A stretch of 64,000 nucleotides of DNA from an uncultured Luminiphilus sp. (lineage in GTDB: Bacteria; Pseudomonadota; Gammaproteobacteria; Pseudomonadales; Halieaceae). Position 1 is the stretch's first letter. Every line of letters begins with the position of its first letter. A program made the position numbers and the translations under genes. The DNA is taken from contig CALSUB010000004.1 of the NCBI GenBank assembly GCA_943789425.1, positions 1-64,000 of the forward strand, written 5' to 3'. The notes under the pieces are model-generated. The model was not told where the DNA came from, made no database searches, and saw only the letters and a program-made list of their open reading frames with translations. Shown here one piece after another: positions 38,852-47,779 of the stretch.

Positions 38852-39682
38852 TCAGTTTTGCCCGTAATGATGCTCAAAAACGTATTGTGTCGCTTCAACA
38901 AACCCGGGCACCTGACCACAGTCAAAGCGGATGCCCTCAAATTCATAGGCCAACACCCTACCCTCGCTAGCCTGCACTTTCAGCGCATCCGTCAACTGTA
39001 TTTCACCTCGGTCATCCGGTGGCATATCGCGGAGAATGTCAAAGATATCAGGGGTGAGAATATAACGGCCAATCACGGCGAAATTGGAAGGTGCCTGCTC
39101 TGGTGTCGGTTTCTCGACCATTTGGGAGACCCGGATCAGCCCATCACGCTCAGTCGGACCCGCTACCGCCCCGTAATGGCTGATCTCCGCCGGGGATACT
39201 TTTTGTATGGCCACAATAGAGCATCGGAACTCTTCATACAGCGAGGTCATTTGCGACAATACACCTGCACCCTCGCTGTTCAGGCACAAGTCGTCTGACA
39301 GCACCACACCAAAAGGCTCACTACCAATCAAGGGCTTGCCTGTAAGGATGGCATGACCCAAGCCCCGCATGCTCCGCTGCCGCACCGTCGTAAAGACACC
39401 GCGCTCCATGACCTCGCGAATACCCTCGAGGTGCTGCTCTTTGGTCGACCCTGCGATCTGATGCTCCAGCTCGTAGCTGGTATCAAAATGATCAGCGATC
39501 GCCCGCTTGCCTCGTCCTGTGACAAAAGCACAATTGGTCATGCCGGCTTCGATGGCCTCTTCCACGCCGTATTGCACCAGCGGTTTATTAACAATGGGCA
39601 GCATTTCCTTGGGCATGCTCTTCGTCGCGGGAAGAAACCGCGTGCCGTATCCCGCCACGGGAAATAAGCATTTACCGATCAT
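38852..39682 (-). CDS. galU: UTP-glucose-1-phosphate uridylyltransferase GalU
   Basis: A 276-residue nucleotidyltransferase making UDP-glucose. The N-terminal signature is [33 protein letters not shown] and the C-terminal [17 protein letters not shown] are conserved. It overlaps manC by four bases and abuts algC, so the three form an operon for GDP-mannose and UDP-glucose. UDP-glucose also serves the gal pathway in this window. Confidence 0.95.
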   Translation of the reverse strand: MIGKCLFPVAGYGTRFLPATKSMPKEMLPIVNKPLVQYGVEEAIEAGMTNCAFVTGRGKRAIADHFDTSYELEHQIAGSTKEQHLEGIREVMERGVFTTVRQRSMRGLGHAILTGKPLIGSEPFGVVLSDDLCLNSEGAGVLSQMTSLYEEFRCSIVAIQKVSPAEISHYGAVAGPTERDGLIRVSQMVEKPTPEQAPSNFAVIGRYILTPDIFDILRDMPPDDRGEIQLTDALKVQASEGRVLAYEFEGIRFDCGQVPGFVEATQYVFEHHYGQN

Positions 39683-41103
39683 TTTGGGGATTCCTCCCGC
39701 CCATAGACATCTTCAAAACGCACAATATCATCCTCGCCTAAATAAGAACCCGATTGAACTTCAATGACTTCCAGTGGATCAGTGCCTCGGTTCGCCAGCC
39801 GGTGTTTCACACCGATGGGGATATAAGTCGATTCGTCGGGCCCTAGCGTTAAGTGCTCATCTCCACGAATCACCTCGGCACTGCCAGAGACTACCACCCA
39901 GTGCTCCGCGCGATAATGATGCAATTGAAGAGACAGCACCTGACCTGGCTGCACCGTCAGTCGTTTGACCTGAAATTGCTCTCCGACCACCAAAGACTCA
40001 TACGACCCCCAAGGGCGCCAGACTTTTCGATGTTGCGTGGCCTCAGGGCGGTCTACCAATAGAAGCGCTTCGACCACCTTTTTAACATCCTGCACACGGT
40101 CCTTGGCGCCCACCATCACCGCATCCGCCGTCTCGACAATCACTAGGTCGGCGATTCCAACACCGGTGACCAAGCGACTTTCGCTGCGAACATAATTATT
40201 GCTAGCCCCATGCAAGAGCACGTCGCCTGAGGTGACATTGCCCTCCGCATCACCTGAACCCATCTCCCACAGTGCAGGCCATGCTCCGACATCACTCCAA
40301 CCACACCTCAGGGCTGCCACACCGCCTGCCTGGGTGTGCTCCATCACGGCGTAATCAATACTGTTGGCAGGCGACGCCAAAAAGGCCTCAGCATCGGGGC
40401 GAATAAAGTCTAGATCTCGGTGCGCGTCCCTCATTGCCTGCTCACAGGCTGCCAGCATCTCAGGTTGATGGGCTGCGAGCTCAGCTAAGTAACGATCTGC
40501 TCGCAACAAAAACATGCCGCTGTTCCAAAAATAAGTGCCCGAATCCACATAATGCTGCGCGGTCTCTTGGTTTGGTTTCTCAACAAACTCGGCAAGCTCA
40601 AACAGCCCCTCCTCCCATTCAGCACCGCAGCGCACATAGCCGTAACCTGTTTCGGCGTGCGACGGCACGACACCAAATGTCATCAGCGTCCCGGCCATCG
40701 CCCGTTCGGACGCATGCTCGACCGCGCGCTGAAACGCCGCCGTATCCGTCACATGATGATCAGCAGGCAAAACCAGAAGCAATGCCTCTGGGTCAATCTG
40801 GCGGCTGTGGATCGCGGCCAATGCAATCGCCGGTGCCGTATTGCGGCCCGCAGGCTCGAGAATGATCGTGGGGGCTTGCTCCGATTCGTGCTGGAGCTGC
40901 TCGGCCACCAAAAACCGATGGTCTGCATTACAGACCACAATGGCATTACCGCAACTCAAACCCGCTAAACGTCTCTGGGTCTCTTGCAACATTGACCCTT
41001 CGGCACTCAATGGCAGAAACTGCTTCGGCCTGGCAGCCCGAGAGACGGGCCACAAACGACTGCCTACACCGCCAGACAATAAAACGGGAATCAACATAAC
41101 CAT
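39679..41103 (-). CDS. manC: Mannose-1-phosphate guanylyltransferase/mannose-6-phosphate isomerase
   Basis: A 474-residue bifunctional enzyme. The nucleotidyltransferase domain (about 1-285) has VLLSGGVGSRLWPVSR with PKQFLPL, and FVEKPN. The C-terminal type II isomerase cupin (about 340-470) has RPWGSYESLVVGE, LSLQLHHYRAEHWVVVSG and PIGVKHRLANRG. It produces GDP-mannose for exopolysaccharide or lipopolysaccharide. The ATG at 41103 and one two codons later are both possible. Confidence 0.93.
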   Translation of the reverse strand: MVMLIPVLLSGGVGSRLWPVSRAARPKQFLPLSAEGSMLQETQRRLAGLSCGNAIVVCNADHRFLVAEQLQHESEQAPTIILEPAGRNTAPAIALAAIHSRQIDPEALLLVLPADHHVTDTAAFQRAVEHASERAMAGTLMTFGVVPSHAETGYGYVRCGAEWEEGLFELAEFVEKPNQETAQHYVDSGTYFWNSGMFLLRADRYLAELAAHQPEMLAACEQAMRDAHRDLDFIRPDAEAFLASPANSIDYAVMEHTQAGGVAALRCGWSDVGAWPALWEMGSGDAEGNVTSGDVLLHGASNNYVRSESRLVTGVGIADLVIVETADAVMVGAKDRVQDVKKVVEALLLVDRPEATQHRKVWRPWGSYESLVVGEQFQVKRLTVQPGQVLSLQLHHYRAEHWVVVSGSAEVIRGDEHLTLGPDESTYIPIGVKHRLANRGTDPLEVIEVQSGSYLGEDDIVRFEDVYGREESPK

Positions 41104-41491
41104 ACGACCTGTTCGTTAAAAATTTAGACTCATTGCCACGCTCTCGGCATCACTGTTTTGCTTGCCGCTGACCTGACTGCGGAGTTTACGCGTCTTATCC
41201 CCGCAGCTATAGCGCCTATCATCACACTGTGAGTCCGCTCCCCGAGGCGGATCGAGCACCCGAAATAACAGCGCATTTCCGAGGGTGCGACGCTCTCTAC
41301 TGGCACCGTGGATGCTACTGCAATGACCCCCTTTTTTTAACCCTCGGTCTCGCTTAGTCATGGTTTTATAAGCAAAACCGGGGCTTATCGGCCGCTGGAT
41401 CGCCCGTTGCCCTTCCACTACAATGGCGCTTCGCGAAGCGCGGACGTTCTTTTAGCCGCCACCTGCGCCCACCCTTTTCGGAAATTTCCCC
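41104..41491. other. 388-bp divergent intergenic region, manC/fabA
   Basis: No convincing gene; a 100-codon leftward frame here has no recognisable protein features. A -10-like TACAAT lies at 41419-41424, followed at once by a perfect palindrome, and would serve fabA. The manC promoter must also lie here. Confidence 0.45.
41426..41441. promoter_or_regulatory. 16-bp perfect palindrome upstream of fabA
   Basis: GCGCTTCGCGAAGCGC is self-complementary, two bases past a TACAAT -10-like hexamer and 50 bp before the fabA start. It is positioned as a repressor operator, as FabR- or DesT-type proteins use for unsaturated fatty acid genes. It does not match a site sequence I can recall, so the regulator is unknown. 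Confidence 0.45.
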
Positions 41492-42025
41492 ATGCCAGAG
41501 CATCCCCCTTTCGAACAGCAGTCGCACTATGACAAATCTGAACTCGTCGCCTGCGGACGGGGGGAGTTGTTTGGACCCGGTAATGCCCAACTCCCGATGG
41601 ACAACATGTTGATGGTGGACCGCATCACCCACATCAGCTCGTCAGGCGGAGCACAGGACAAAGGAGAGATTATCGCAGAACTCGATATCCATCCTGATCT
41701 ATGGTTTTTTGCCTGCCACTTTCCCGGAGACCCGGTGATGCCCGGCTGCCTCGGATTGGACGCGATGTGGCAATTAGTTGGTTTTTTCCTCGGCTGGCGG
41801 GGCAACCCCGGAAGAGGCCGTGCGCTGGGCTCTGGCGATGTCAAATTCACTGGACAAATCCTTCCCAGTCACTCCCTCGTGCGCTATCACATTCAAATGA
41901 AGCGGGTCATCGAGCGAAAATTGGTGATGGGCATCGCAGACGGTTCAGTCTCTGTCGATGGCGAAATCATCTATACCGCCTCAGACCTCCGGGTCGGTCT
42001 CTTTAACAATACGGATACCCTCTAA
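41492..42025 (+). CDS. fabA: 3-hydroxydecanoyl-ACP dehydratase/isomerase FabA
   Basis: A 177-residue hotdog-fold enzyme that makes the cis double bond for anaerobic-type unsaturated fatty acid synthesis. The active histidine is in [21 protein letters not shown], with the paired aspartate in [18 protein letters not shown] and DLRVGLF are also typical. Its stop shares a base with the fabB start. Confidence 0.96.
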   Translation: MPEHPPFEQQSHYDKSELVACGRGELFGPGNAQLPMDNMLMVDRITHISSSGGAQDKGEIIAELDIHPDLWFFACHFPGDPVMPGCLGLDAMWQLVGFFLGWRGNPGRGRALGSGDVKFTGQILPSHSLVRYHIQMKRVIERKLVMGIADGSVSVDGEIIYTASDLRVGLFNNTDTL

Positions 42026-43245
42026 TGCTCGAGCGTGTGGTGGTAACAGGAGCGGGTATCATCTCCTGTCTAGGTAACAGCGCAGGGGAAGTCAGGGACT
42101 CCTTGTATTCAGGCCGATCGGGGATCGCGCTTTGCCCAGCCCAGATTGATGCGGGTATGCGCTCGCACGTTGCGGGCATACCTCAGATTGATTTGGCCGA
42201 GCATATTGATCGCAAGCAGTGGCGTTTCATGGGTGACGCAGCAGGCTATGCGTACCTCAGCCTGCAGCAAGCGATTGCACAGGCAGGCCTCAGTGAAACC
42301 CAAGTGTCGAACCCCCGAACAGGCATCGTCGCAGGATCAGGCGGTGCCTCCTCGGCAAGCCAAGTTGAGGCTGCCGATATACTGCGTGATCGCGGTATTC
42401 GTCGTGTCGGTCCCTACCGAGTGACCCAAACCATGGGCAGCACTGTGTCAGCTTGCCTTGCAACCCCTTTTCAGATCAAAGGGGTCAACTACTCAATCTC
42501 CTCGGCCTGCTCAACCAGTGCGCATTGCATCGGACATGCGATGGAGCTCATTCAGCTGGGTAAACAAGATGTCATGTTTGCCGGCGGCGGCGAAGAACTG
42601 CATTGGACCATGAGCGCACTGTTTGACGCCATGGGCGCCCTGTCGACCCAATACAACGATACGCCTCAGCGCGCCTCTCGCGCTTACGATGCAGATCGCG
42701 ATGGCTTTGTGATTGCCGGAGGTGGCGGGATGTTGGTACTCGAATCCTTGGCGCACGCGACCGCTCGAGGCGCCCCAATTCTTGCCGAATTGGTGGGTTA
42801 TGGCGCCACTTCAGATGGCTATGACATGGTCGCCCCGTCAGGAGAAGGTGCCGTACGATGCATGCAACAGGCGATGCACGGCTTGGAAGGCAAGGTTGAC
42901 TATATCAACGCCCATGGCACCAGCACCCCGGCAGGTGATATTCAAGAGCTGAACGCCTTACGCACCGCGTTTGGCAACGATGCGCCGATTATCGGATCTA
43001 CCAAATCTTTATCGGGTCACTCATTAGGTGCCGCGGGCGTGCAAGAAGCGATTTATGCTTTGTTGATGATGCGGGACGACTTTATTGCCGCCTCCGCAAA
43101 CATCGAGTCCCTCGATGCCGGCGCTGAGGGGTTACCGATTGCCCGTGAACGCATCGACGCGGCACAACTCAATCAAGTCATGTCGAATAGCTTTGGTTTC
43201 GGCGGGACCAATGCGACCCTCATCTTTCGTCGCTTCACAAACTGA
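42025..43245 (+). CDS. fabB: 3-oxoacyl-ACP synthase I FabB
   Basis: A 406-residue condensing enzyme elongating the unsaturated acyl chain from FabA. The nucleophilic cysteine is in [12 protein letters not shown]. The two active histidines are in [11 protein letters not shown] and [13 protein letters not shown], and GFGGTNAT closes the C-terminus. It overlaps fabA by one base (TAATG), the usual fabAB operon. Confidence 0.96.
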   Translation: MLERVVVTGAGIISCLGNSAGEVRDSLYSGRSGIALCPAQIDAGMRSHVAGIPQIDLAEHIDRKQWRFMGDAAGYAYLSLQQAIAQAGLSETQVSNPRTGIVAGSGGASSASQVEAADILRDRGIRRVGPYRVTQTMGSTVSACLATPFQIKGVNYSISSACSTSAHCIGHAMELIQLGKQDVMFAGGGEELHWTMSALFDAMGALSTQYNDTPQRASRAYDADRDGFVIAGGGGMLVLESLAHATARGAPILAELVGYGATSDGYDMVAPSGEGAVRCMQQAMHGLEGKVDYINAHGTSTPAGDIQELNALRTAFGNDAPIIGSTKSLSGHSLGAAGVQEAIYALLMMRDDFIAASANIESLDAGAEGLPIARERIDAAQLNQVMSNSFGFGGTNATLIFRRFTN

Positions 43246-43246
43246 C

Positions 43247-44458
43247 TCAGGCGGCGCCAGCATCCAACAACGCGGATAATGGGATCACCTCGACGTAATC
43301 GCCTTGGGACACCGTTGCCCCCGCAGGAATCACCGCCACCGCATCGGCCTCACTGAGGCCGCTTAACACCCCGGAACTTTGATTGGTTAGCGCATTGGCA
43401 CACATCGTTTCGCCTTGCCCGGTCAGAGACACGCGCAAGAACTCCTCTCTTGAACCCGCGCGCTCACTGGTGAAGGCAGCCCGAACCGAAAAACGAAAAG
43501 CAGGGTGCAGCACCGCGCCTTGGCGTTTCAGCAACCAAGGCTTCGCGACCAAGGCAAACGTAATCCACGCCGACACAGGGTTGCCAGGCAATCCAAATAT
43601 AGGCGTTCCCTGCACTGAGCCAAATGCCAATGGTTTGCCCGGCTTGATCGCCAGTTTCCATAGCGCCAACTCGCCGCGGGCCTCAATTTGCGACCGAACA
43701 TGGTCCTCTTCCCCTACCGAGACCCCACCCGCAGTCACAATACAGTCAGCCTCTGTGGCCGCGCGCTCCAGCATGCTGCCAATCTGAGCAGGATCGTCAG
43801 GCACATTACCGAGGTCCACCACCGTCATCCCTAACGCACGAATCTGTGCTCCCAGACTAAAGCGGTTGCTATTGAAAATTTGCCCCGGCTGTAGATCACC
43901 CGACCCCGGATCTCGCAGCTCATCACCCGTTGTCATGATAGCCACTGTCAGCGGGCGAAATACCCCAATGCGGTCAACGCCGACCGATGCCAGCAAGCCA
44001 ATGTCTTGGGGTCGTAAATACTGTCCTGCAGCAATCAGCTGATCCTCAGGCTGAATATCATTCCCGCGCCGTCGAATATGTTGTCCCACTTGCGCGGCTG
44101 GCAGGCGAATGCCGTGATCCGTCTCCTCTGTGTCTTCTTGCAATACCACCGCATCGGCGCCCACCGGCATTTCGGCGCCGGTAAAAATGCGCGCTGCAGT
44201 GCCCGCTTTTAGCGGCTCGGGTACCGAGCCAGCCGGAATCCGCTGACTCACAGTGAGCACCGCGGGAACATCACGACTGCAGACGGCGTATCCATCCATC
44301 GCACTGTTATCGGCGGGTGGTACCGCCAGTCCAGCGGTGACCGACTGTGCGCAGAATCGACCTAAAGCCTGATCAAGGGGCACGACGTCAGACTCGGGCC
44401 TCGTCATACAAGACCCCAGTACGGTCGCCATTGCCTCCGATAAAGGGGTCAGCGCCAT
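43247..44458 (-). CDS. moeA: Molybdopterin molybdenumtransferase MoeA
   Basis: A 403-residue enzyme inserting molybdate into adenylylated molybdopterin. DNSAMDGYAV near residue 50, IFTGAEMPVGADAVV, GNDIQPEDQL, TTGDEL, VTAGGVSVGEEDHV and GLPGNPVSAW are the family motifs, in order. It follows moaB by three bases. It is converging on fabB with almost no gap. Confidence 0.94.
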   Translation of the reverse strand: MALTPLSEAMATVLGSCMTRPESDVVPLDQALGRFCAQSVTAGLAVPPADNSAMDGYAVCSRDVPAVLTVSQRIPAGSVPEPLKAGTAARIFTGAEMPVGADAVVLQEDTEETDHGIRLPAAQVGQHIRRRGNDIQPEDQLIAAGQYLRPQDIGLLASVGVDRIGVFRPLTVAIMTTGDELRDPGSGDLQPGQIFNSNRFSLGAQIRALGMTVVDLGNVPDDPAQIGSMLERAATEADCIVTAGGVSVGEEDHVRSQIEARGELALWKLAIKPGKPLAFGSVQGTPIFGLPGNPVSAWITFALVAKPWLLKRQGAVLHPAFRFSVRAAFTSERAGSREEFLRVSLTGQGETMCANALTNQSSGVLSGLSEADAVAVIPAGATVSQGDYVEVIPLSALLDAGAA

Positions 44459-44461
44459 CGG

Positions 44462-44959
44462 CTAATGCCCCCGCAATACGCCAACAAAATTACAAGGCTG
44501 GTGGGTGCTATCGAGCTGGTCTTTGAGCACCCCCTCCCAAGCGGTTCGACACGCGCCGGTTGATCCAGGCATGCAAAAAATCACTGTGCCATTCGCCATA
44601 CCCGCCAGTGCACGTGATTGCACGGTAGAAGAACCAATCTCAGCGAGACTCAATGCCCGAAAAACTTCTCCAAAGCCATCAATAGACTTATCAAATAGAG
44701 GGCTGAGTGCTTCCGGCGTGGAATCGCGACCCGAAAACCCAGTGCCACCGGTCACCAGCACCACCTCGATCGCAGGATCTGCGATCCACTGCGATACCGT
44801 TGCTCGCAGCTGATAGATATCGTCGATCACCAATTGTCGATCGCTGACGGTATGACCCGCATCGACCAACGCGTCGGCAAGAAACGCCCCAGAAGTATCG
44901 GTCTCTGGGGTTCGCGTATCACTGACGGTTAACACCGCCACTTGTAAGGCCACTGTCAC
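44462..44959 (-). CDS. moaB: Molybdenum cofactor biosynthesis protein MoaB
   Basis: A 165-residue MogA/MoaB-fold protein that adenylylates or binds molybdopterin. VLTVSDTRTPETDTSG, LVTGGTGFSGRDSTPEAL and FCMPGSTGACRTAWEGVL are diagnostic. It overlaps the upstream SDR gene by four bases and precedes moeA, so the three are probably one operon. Confidence 0.92.
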   Translation of the reverse strand: MTVALQVAVLTVSDTRTPETDTSGAFLADALVDAGHTVSDRQLVIDDIYQLRATVSQWIADPAIEVVLVTGGTGFSGRDSTPEALSPLFDKSIDGFGEVFRALSLAEIGSSTVQSRALAGMANGTVIFCMPGSTGACRTAWEGVLKDQLDSTHQPCNFVGVLRGH

Positions 44960-45849
44960 AATTCATTCCCTCCTTCTTCAACATACAGTTCGACGTAGCG
45001 CTTGACAGCTCGCGGCACAAACTCCCGCCAGCTCAATTGCTGAATACCAAACTGATGACGAATCTCCGCACAATCAAGGCTCAGACCAATCTTCTGGGAC
45101 CCCTCGTTCAGGTTACCCTCCATCAAGTCGCGCGCGCCCTCAAAGGGACTGTATTGCGAGGCGTTGGCCAGCACCGTTTCCATAAAAGAATAGGCCGTGA
45201 CCTCGCCGATACCGCTGTAATGATATAAGCCTTTACAAGGCGCCCCCGTACTCAGTTGGTCAACGATCCCATGGATCACCCGGGCGACCTCGGCCACATG
45301 CACCGGACTGCCCCTGACCTGCTCGCTCACTTTGACAACGTCACCGCGGGCCAACGCGTCGAGCGCTCTCGCCAACGGGTTAGGCCGGCGCCCACCAAAC
45401 ATCAGGCCCAGTCTGAGTATAAAAAGGTCATCCAGTGTCGCCCGCAGCAGGTCTTCCAAGGTAATCAGCGTTTCACCAACGGGGTCCTGCGCATCAGGCC
45501 GATCGGTCTCTCTATAGGGTCTGGTTAATGCGCCCGAAAATACCCGGGCACTCGAGAGGAACAGGTAACTGATTTGATCACGCGCAGCCAAATTGGCCAG
45601 CCACTGTGTCCGTTCTATATCGGGATGACCGACCGGATCCACCCCGTCGATTTGTGTGACCAACCGCGCGTCAAGAATCAGATCAATCGGCTGACGACGA
45701 ATCAATTTCTTGACTTGGCGTTCCCGACGCCAGCGGGTAGCGTCCATCTCTACCCCAATAATCTCGTGCCGCATCAAGGGTGCGGCAAACGAGCGGAGCG
45801 AGTAGCCCAGCGGTGAATCAAGGCCCAGTACAAGAATACGCATCAGCAA
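44956..45849 (-). CDS. SDR-type sugar nucleotide epimerase/reductase-like protein
   Basis: A 297-residue Rossmann protein resembling dTDP-4-dehydrorhamnose reductase (RfbD-like). RILVLGLDSPLGYSL is the nucleotide-binding start, FLSSARVFSGALTRPYRETD the catalytic region, and LILRLGLMFG-like and VHVAEVARVIHGIV follow. The usual Tyr-x3-Lys pair is not obvious, so activity is uncertain. The second methionine (MRILVLG) is a likely start. It is coupled to moaB, an unusual partner. Confidence 0.75.
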   Translation of the reverse strand: MLMRILVLGLDSPLGYSLRSFAAPLMRHEIIGVEMDATRWRRERQVKKLIRRQPIDLILDARLVTQIDGVDPVGHPDIERTQWLANLAARDQISYLFLSSARVFSGALTRPYRETDRPDAQDPVGETLITLEDLLRATLDDLFILRLGLMFGGRRPNPLARALDALARGDVVKVSEQVRGSPVHVAEVARVIHGIVDQLSTGAPCKGLYHYSGIGEVTAYSFMETVLANASQYSPFEGARDLMEGNLNEGSQKIGLSLDCAEIRHQFGIQQLSWREFVPRAVKRYVELYVEEGGNEL

Positions 45850-45888
45850 TCAGCTCGTGCGATGAACCAATTCAGTGAGGTCGTTTGG

Positions 45889-46341
45889 TTAAAACGGAAT
45901 GTCGTCTTCAGGGAAATCGATAGGCTCCGGATTGGCCGCGGCCGGCGCCGGTGAACTGGCAGCTGGCGCACTCTGGTAACCGCCCCCATCCTGAGTCGCA
46001 CCGCGACTATCCAGCATTTGCATTTCAGCGCCGACAATCTCGGTGGTGTAGCGATCTTGGCCCGATTGATCTTGCCACTTGCGCGTTCTCAACGTCCCCT
46101 CCACATAGACCTTGGAGCCTTTGCGCAGATATTCGGCTGCGATTTCAGACAAGCGATTAAAAAAGACCACTCGGTGCCACTCGGTCCGCTCTTTCTGCTC
46201 GCCCGAGGCTTTATCCTTCCAACTCTCCGAGGTGGCCAGGCTAATGTTGGTCACGCCGCCACCTGAGGGCAATACACGATGCTCAGGGTCATTGCCCAGG
46301 TTGCCAACAAGAATCACTTTATTGATGCCACGAGAGGCCAT
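45889..46341 (-). CDS. ssb: Single-stranded DNA-binding protein
   Basis: A 150-residue OB-fold protein. [20 protein letters not shown] is the N-terminus, [20 protein letters not shown] the core, and the tail is low-complexity before the acidic tip EDDIPF that recruits partner proteins. The start at 46341 has a GGAGAA site; an upstream frame extension lacks conservation. Its place next to an MFS gene and uvrA is conserved in related bacteria. Confidence 0.96.
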   Translation of the reverse strand: MASRGINKVILVGNLGNDPEHRVLPSGGGVTNISLATSESWKDKASGEQKERTEWHRVVFFNRLSEIAAEYLRKGSKVYVEGTLRTRKWQDQSGQDRYTTEIVGAEMQMLDSRGATQDGGGYQSAPAASSPAPAAANPEPIDFPEDDIPF

Positions 46342-46463
46342 GGGGTTCTCCGTTTCTGCTCTCAGCCGCGCCGACACGGGCGTCTGAGAAGTGGTGAATT
46401 CAGTTCCCGACTATAGCAATGACAAGCCTGCTAGGGGTACATCATTCTCGATCATTTCCGTAT

Positions 46464-47660
46464 TTAGGTGGTCGAGACGGGGGCGTAACTGAAACGCCAT
46501 AAACCCAAAAGCCAGAGTAGGGTCAGCCCCAGAACCGCCGTCACTAACCCCTCGTAACCGCCCCAATACAGGGCATTGCCACCGAGGGCGCCGCCCGCGA
46601 AGACGCCTAAAAATTGCGCACTGGAGAAAATACCCATGGCGGTACCGCGCAAAGTGGCGGGGGCAAACATCGATACGAGTGCCGGCAGAATCGTTTCTAA
46701 GGCCGTGAACCCAGCGAAAAACAGTACCAGCCCCAATCCCAATGTCCACGCCGACAGTGACCACAGTGCCACCACCAAGCCCGCCACCGTTAACAGAATA
46801 GCTACTGCAATTAAGCCACGAGGGTCAGCCATGTGGCGGTGCATCCGCACCAGGATTGCCACCCCCGGTAGCGCCCCCATGAGCGTGATTAAGTACATCC
46901 ACGCGTGTTGCTCTGGCGGCAGTGCCACCTCGTTAATCATCACTGAGGGAATGGCCGTGAATGCCGCCATCAACAATAGATGGAGGCAAAAAATGCTGCC
47001 ATACAGTGCCCCAAGGCCTCGCCCCCACAGCGCCTCACCTAAGCGCTCTCTGTCCGCGATGTGTGATCTACCTGCCTCACTGATCTCCGGCGTTGGCGGT
47101 AACCAGAACACCACCACCAGTAGCCCGAGTCCGCCTAAGATCGCAGTCGTCTCAAACACACGAGATAAGCCACCCCAAGCCGCCAAAACAGGGCCCAATA
47201 CCAACGCCAACGCAAAGGAGACCCCAATACTCGCGCCGATCACGGCAGAGGCCTTTGTGCGTTGCTCAACGCGTGTGTAATCCGCGGCCAGCGCCATGGT
47301 CGCAGAGGCAATGGCACCCGATCCTTGCAGTAAACGACCGATTGCCAACCACGTCAGGGTATCGGCGAGGGCAGCCACAACACTCCCTAGAATCAGCAGC
47401 GTCAACCCGCCCACAATCACGGGCTTGCGACCGATCTGATCTGAAAGCCAACCCAGGGGCACCTGCAAGACTGCTTGAGTGAGGCCATAAGCCCCCAGTG
47501 CCAAACCGATGCTCGCCGCACTGGCACCTGCTAACGCCTCAGCATAGACCGCAAACAGGGGTAGCACCATGAATAAGCCCAGCATCCGCAGGCAATAGAG
47601 ACTGGCTAGACCCAAGACGGCACGACGTTCGACAGCGGTAAAGGCTTCTGATGAAATCAC
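46464..47660 (-). CDS. MFS transporter adjacent to uvrA
   Basis: A 398-residue permease with twelve helices. [21 protein letters not shown] is the MFS loop motif, and [22 protein letters not shown] lies in helix 4. It resembles the YajR-like efflux proteins commonly encoded between uvrA and ssb. The substrate is unknown. It is divergent from uvrA with about 120 bp between start codons. Confidence 0.88.
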   Translation of the reverse strand: MISSEAFTAVERRAVLGLASLYCLRMLGLFMVLPLFAVYAEALAGASAASIGLALGAYGLTQAVLQVPLGWLSDQIGRKPVIVGGLTLLILGSVVAALADTLTWLAIGRLLQGSGAIASATMALAADYTRVEQRTKASAVIGASIGVSFALALVLGPVLAAWGGLSRVFETTAILGGLGLLVVVFWLPPTPEISEAGRSHIADRERLGEALWGRGLGALYGSIFCLHLLLMAAFTAIPSVMINEVALPPEQHAWMYLITLMGALPGVAILVRMHRHMADPRGLIAVAILLTVAGLVVALWSLSAWTLGLGLVLFFAGFTALETILPALVSMFAPATLRGTAMGIFSSAQFLGVFAGGALGGNALYWGGYEGLVTAVLGLTLLWLLGLWRFSYAPVSTT

Positions 47661-47779
47661 GATATCTGAGCAAATCGATAATTTTTCAGTGTATCACGGG
47701 GACAAAACGGTCCACGGTCAGTCCGCCGCCGCCGGATCCTCGTATACTGTCGTGTTGGCAGTCATACACAGGGCACACA

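Noticed and set aside
41116-41418. 100-codon leftward frame between manC and fabA
   Set aside because: Basic, low-complexity translation with no recognisable domain; the region looks like promoter DNA.
47747-47761. LexA-like CTG...CAG before uvrA
   Set aside because: The spacing is 9 bases instead of 10 and the interior lacks the alternating TA pattern.
47651-47779. 43-residue N-terminal extension of UvrA
   Set aside because: Unlike any UvrA N-terminus; the internal ATG begins exactly at the family start.
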